Shown here one piece after another: positions 16,831-20,796 of a stretch of 20,796 nucleotides of DNA; the first letter of the stretch is position 1; each line of letters begins with the position of its first letter. A program made the position numbers and the translations under genes. The stretch lies in the NCBI RefSeq assembly GCF_001186125.1, contig NW_014040435.1, forward strand, positions 92,950 to 113,745. Reading direction: 5' to 3'. Below the pieces are notes generated by a model. The model saw only the letters and a program-made list of their open reading frames with translations, was not told the DNA's origin and did no database searches. Origin of the DNA: Sphaeroforma arctica JP610 (lineage: Eukaryota; Opisthokonta; Ichthyosporea; Ichthyophonida).

Positions 16831-18910
16831 ACCAAGAAAGACAATACTTCTTCTAAGAAACGTAGAGCTGAAAAGAAGAAGATGGAGAGAGACGCTGCTA
16901 GCGCTGTCGCATACTGCTGTCACAGAAGCAACCGCCGCCGCTGCCGATGCGTTTAACCGCACAGTAGCCGAAGAACTTGCATCCGACAATAATAGTCAAC
17001 AGGACAATGCTTCAGATAAGGATGTAGCCACTCCGATTAAGGAAACTACTCCCACTGAGAGAGCCCGAGGGCCAACTATTGTCTCAGCTTCAAATCTTGC
17101 ATTAACGAAGCCAGGAAGTGAGAGAAGGGACACGTCTCCAGACGACCCAACCAATTTTTCTGACGAAACTCAGAAAGAAAAGTTCCCAGTTATAAGGGAG
17201 TCCCCAATTATAGGGGACAAGGACAAATCTCAGATGGAACTTATAATGGAACCAGAAGAGGAGGCAAGCTCAAGTGGCAAACCCAAATCTACGTCCGAGA
17301 CTATTAAGCTAACGCGCATAAGTAAGCTAATTACTGAAAACACTGATCTTAAGAATCAGTTAGCTACACTTATGAAAGACTTGACTGTTGAACATGTAGA
17401 TCGATTGTATAGATCAGGAAAACATACACAGCACTTACGCGAGCACGTTTTTCCGGGCATTACTGAGGCCCTGTAGAAGTGGACAGAACGTCAACAAGAA
17501 ATTACGCCCGAAGAACGTAAAGACTCGAGCGCTACACCTGTGGCATATGAGCCAGATGTGCTCAGCGTATCTATACCTTACGAGATACTACCACCAGAAC
17601 TTCAGGCTAATTGCTCGCCTGTTCTGACACCCTGCCGTGAGTCACCCGTCCTTGGGGGTAATATAGACCCAGAGGCAGGTAGAAATACTCCGCCACTTTT
17701 ACCCAATTGGGATGACAATCGTCTAAAACCAGTTAAGACTGGGCATGTTATCCAGACGCATGAATCACCCGAGATTATAATACCAACCACTATCCGAGGA
17801 ACAGAGCACCGAAAGGCCTCGACCATGGACTTTACAAGGTGTAATTTGAGGATGTATCATATTTTGCTAATATGATTATGATTAAGCAAAAGCATATCGA
17901 TCAGCTACTTCAGGCCCAACGTGGACAAGACCACAGGGATAACCAGAAGTACAAAGGACAGATCAGTCGACTTAAGTCGAACTGGGATGTCAACAGCAAG
18001 CAGGTCGAGTTTATAAACAACCATGACCTCGACACGCTAACTCGTACGCTTAATGCGTTCACGGTAATGCTGGAGACGAATGATATCGCTCCCCAGCAAT
18101 GGATCTCTGCTTTAATGCAGACATTTGACCCTCCAGGCACAAGTTATTTGATCCTGCAGCGACACCAACATGAGCTAGACACTTGTCGTGACTGGCCAGC
18201 TGTGTGTTGGTTGGTTATATTCTTGTTATGTAAGGACATGCGTAGCCCTGGGCTAAGTTCAATTTTAAATGAACCAGCCGAGAACACGCCCATTCAGAGT
18301 TATTTTCTGAAGGTAGACGCTGACCTGAAACGTCCCGATATAACAAAGGACAAGGCACAGCGATGGTATGAATTCCTGGTTATGCGCGTGTGCTGTAAGA
18401 ACATGGGGAATATCGACCGTGAGAGCCTGTACACCGAGTTACGACGTACACACGCGACTGAGGCTCGAGACAAGGGACATGAAACAAAGTTTTATCTATC
18501 CCGACTTACGTGGGAACAGTTTTATGATACTGTATCCACCCTTTTCCCCGCACACCTAGTAACATCGAAGGGAAAAGTGGCTGTTAAGAAACCACGGGAG
18601 CACACCGATCACGGATACGTGTATCCAGGCAGACCTCAAACGAGAGACCCCAACATACACGTGCTCGCGAGTCCACTCTATCCACGCGACCCAATAAACG
18701 GGCACGCGCGGAGGCGAAGGACAAGGAACCTCCATTTAAGGAGATTAAGAAATGTGCCGACGCACAGTGTGGGTATGACATGTACCAATTGACCCCTAAT
18801 GGTTATTGGAATGGCAGGCATGCATCCACCTGTACACACTTTATTATTAAGTGCGACAAGTGTGAGAAGACCAATGGCTATCACACTAAGTCTTGTGACA
18901 AAAAGCCCGA
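16831..18910 (+). mobile_element. gag region of the LTR fossil
   Basis: A basic N-terminal part rich in Lys and Arg is followed by an acidic, Ser/Thr/Pro-rich segment, a helical capsid-like region (about 17880-18560) and a cysteine/histidine zinc knuckle near 18850-18900. The arrangement fits Ty3/Gypsy gag. It is broken. Confidence 0.7.
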
Positions 18911-18939
18911 CATTAAGTTGGAGTGGAAGTACTACCAGG

Positions 18940-19320
18940 TACGATCGTTACACAGACAATACAACGACTCTTTAGATGAGCGTGTAATAATCCCTGTATG
19001 CTGCAATGGAAACAAAATCCTTGCGTTGATTGATCCTGGTTCAGAAATTTCATGTATATCCGATCGCTTTGCATTAATGAAAGATATCGAAAGGAGAACA
19101 CAAACAACTCACCTCATTTTAGCTGATGATAAAACTTCTAAGTGTGATACCATGGCCACAGAGGTTAAAATCTCCCTAGCCGATGATAGGAGTATCACTA
19201 CCCAAGCTGTGATAGTTAAGATGTCACAGAAGTACGACATTATAGTCGGAATGAGCGATTTATGCACTCTAGGTATATCCGTAACTGGTCTAGCAAATAA
19301 CATAGATCCATTAAAGGACC
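18940..19320 (+). mobile_element. Retropepsin-like aspartic protease region of the LTR fossil
   Basis: A hydrophobic strand leads to the retropepsin flap-and-active-site pattern around ALID..SEISCIS, followed by ILADD and by a later IIVGMSDL strand. It sits between the gag zinc knuckle and RT, as in Ty3/Gypsy elements. Confidence 0.7.
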
Positions 19321-19559
19321 AGTCAGACGATAACTGTTTGAATCTATATAAGCCCCCGTCAGACACAGTCAAGGCATTAATACCTGACTTTGCGAACAAA
19401 ATCATGGATCTGATTCTAGTTAATAAGAAGATAAAGATCACAGATTGGGCAAAATTCCGTTTTAACGACGGGTATGTCAGCCTTGACATAACCAAGGTGG
19501 ACTTTACACAGTTAAAGTGTCCCTCAAGGAACTATGTATCCTGAAGACACGAGGCTGTG

Positions 19560-20240
19560 GTAAAAGAACAAGTTGAGAAATGGCTAGCAGATGGAGTGAT
19601 AGAAATTAACTATCAACAGATGCCAGTTAACTTGGCACTGCTAGCCGTAGACCAACATAACTCTGACGGATCGTTTAAGAAAGTCGAGTATGTTTAGATA
19701 TGAGTCCAATAGATTAATTTTTGCCGACTCACAGCTTTCACTTACCTCGTATTACCGAGCTACTGCGAAGGATGGAAGGTGCTACAGTATTTACAACTAT
19801 AAACCTTACACAAGGATACCATCAAATGCAGGTATATGAACCACATCGTAAATACTTTAGTTTTACGTGGAAAGGTAAACAATACAGGTCCAAAGGTGCA
19901 CCTTTCGGGTTGCACTCTTTACCAGCATTCTTCCGACAAGTAATGGAAGAAATGTTTGCAGACATGCCTAACGTGCAAGTCTATATAGATGACATATTCA
20001 TCTTTTCTAAGACTAAGGGCGAACACGCCGCATTAGTCAGACGAGTCCTTAAGAGACTCAACGAGCAAATCTTCAAGATTAACGAGAAGAAATGCCACTT
20101 CACAATGAGCGAAATGCAGCTCTTAGGCTACCGAATATCTGGGGAAGGTATTAAGATCGACCCCGGTAAGGTAGAACACCTGTTAGATTGGCGAACACCA
20201 ACTACAGGAAGAGGCGTTAACAGCATGTATGGGTTTGTAA
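19560..20240 (+). mobile_element. Reverse transcriptase region of the LTR fossil
   Basis: RT motifs in order: TINLTQGYHQM, GAPFGLHSLPAFF, the catalytic YIDD box (about 19982-19993), FKINEKKCHF and LLGYRIS. These are typical of Ty3/Gypsy RT. The start of the domain is less clear than its core. Confidence 0.92.
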
Positions 20241-20796
20241 ACTTCTTTTCAGATGTAGTACCACACTTGGCTTTCTACCTTAAACCTTTTGGACACTTAA
20301 GATGTCATAAAGGCAAACTAGGAGACTTGTGGACTAAAGAGTGTGATGACGCATTTAAAGCGCTCAAACACGCAGTCCAGCAAGCCCCTGTTGTACAAGG
20401 ACCAGTCGATGGCGTACCGTTTGAAATAGCAACGGACGCCTCCAACTTAGCCTTGGGAGGAGTATTATATCAGGTTATAGATAACAAACCTAGATATATA
20501 CAATTCTTTAGTCGAGCAATGAATGCTTCACAGTTGAATTATCCAACTGTTAAACAAGAGCTATTAGCCATAGTGGCAGCTCTAACACACTTCCGAGATT
20601 ACTTATACGGAACAGCATTTACGCTGATGTGTGATCAGAAATCTCTTCAATATATGAAAGAGATGAAACCCGACTCGCAATTACTGAGTCGCTGGCATGA
20701 TACAATATCAAAGTTTCATTTTGATATAAAACATCTGCCAGGTATACATAACCATTTACCGGATATGTTATCACGCTTTGTACCGGACTTTAATAT
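20241..20796 (+). mobile_element. RNase H region of the LTR fossil (runs off the window)
   Basis: After a connection containing WTKECDDAFKALK come the RNase H strands EIATDASNLALGGVLYQ, the YPTVKQELLAIVAAL helix, YGTAFTLMCDQKSLQY, and the closing motif LPGIHNHLPDMLSRF near the window edge. Integrase would follow. Confidence 0.92.

Larger units (their letters stand above)
16483..20796 (+). mobile_element. Ty3/Gypsy-type LTR retrotransposon, fossil, cut by the window edge
   Basis: Order of parts: promoter/leader, gag with a zinc knuckle, aspartic protease, reverse transcriptase, RNase H. This is the Ty3/Gypsy order, with integrase and the right LTR beyond the window. The left border is approximate, because no second LTR is available for comparison. 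The coding part is broken, with roughly half a dozen breaks in gag and early pol, while the RT-RNase H stretch reads open to the window edge. Domain motifs remain easy to read, which suggests a relatively young fossil. Confidence 0.85.

Noticed and set aside
1-20796. CRISPR array or bacterial operon
   Set aside because: Genes carry spliceosomal introns, and the tandem repeats lack regular spacers.

Overview
The window is eukaryotic. Genes are split by introns with standard GT..AG borders, intergenic DNA is AT-rich with many microsatellites, and a Ty3/Gypsy-type LTR element occupies the right end. Serine/proline ('SPSxS') and glutamine-rich tracts, introns of about 130-680 bases and a mixed-GC coding style would fit a unicellular relative of animals (an ichthyosporean such as Sphaeroforma or Creolimax). 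That placement is a tentative inference; no rRNA or other phylogenetic marker is present.

Layout: (1) 1-190 is a TG microsatellite. (2) 297-643 (-) is the first exon of a small membrane protein gene that leaves the window. (3) 1407-1778 (+) encodes a BED-type zinc finger. (4) 2428/2461-6861 (+) is a nine-exon gene for a PLP-dependent Cys/Met-metabolism (trans-sulfuration) enzyme with a 240-residue glutamine-rich tail. (5) 6862-8636 is a gene-poor gap between convergent genes. (6) 8637-12162 (-) is a four-exon gene for a secreted proteinase K-like subtilase with a Ser/Pro linker, an EGF-like domain and a beta-rich C-terminal region. (7) 12163-15220 is AT-rich DNA with two 8-bp minisatellites and a segment flanked by 13-bp direct repeats. 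(8) 15258-15542 (+) looks like the last exon of an unidentified gene, with AATAAA at 15594. (9) 15668-15840 holds a 23-bp tandem repeat and a long hairpin. (10) 15986-16486 (-) is an ORF with an internal protein repeat. (11) About 16483-20796 is a broken LTR element (gag, protease, RT, RNase H) cut by the window edge.

The most interesting point is that the BED zinc-finger ORF and the PLP-enzyme gene may be one gene. A donor at 1748/1749 and a strong acceptor at 2427/2428 are both phase 0. Joining them would give a protein of about 750 residues: a DNA-binding-type finger, a complete trans-sulfuration enzyme, and a Q-rich tail of the kind seen in transcription regulators. The enzyme plus Q-rich tail is well supported. 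The link to the BED finger is a hypothesis that RNA data could settle.
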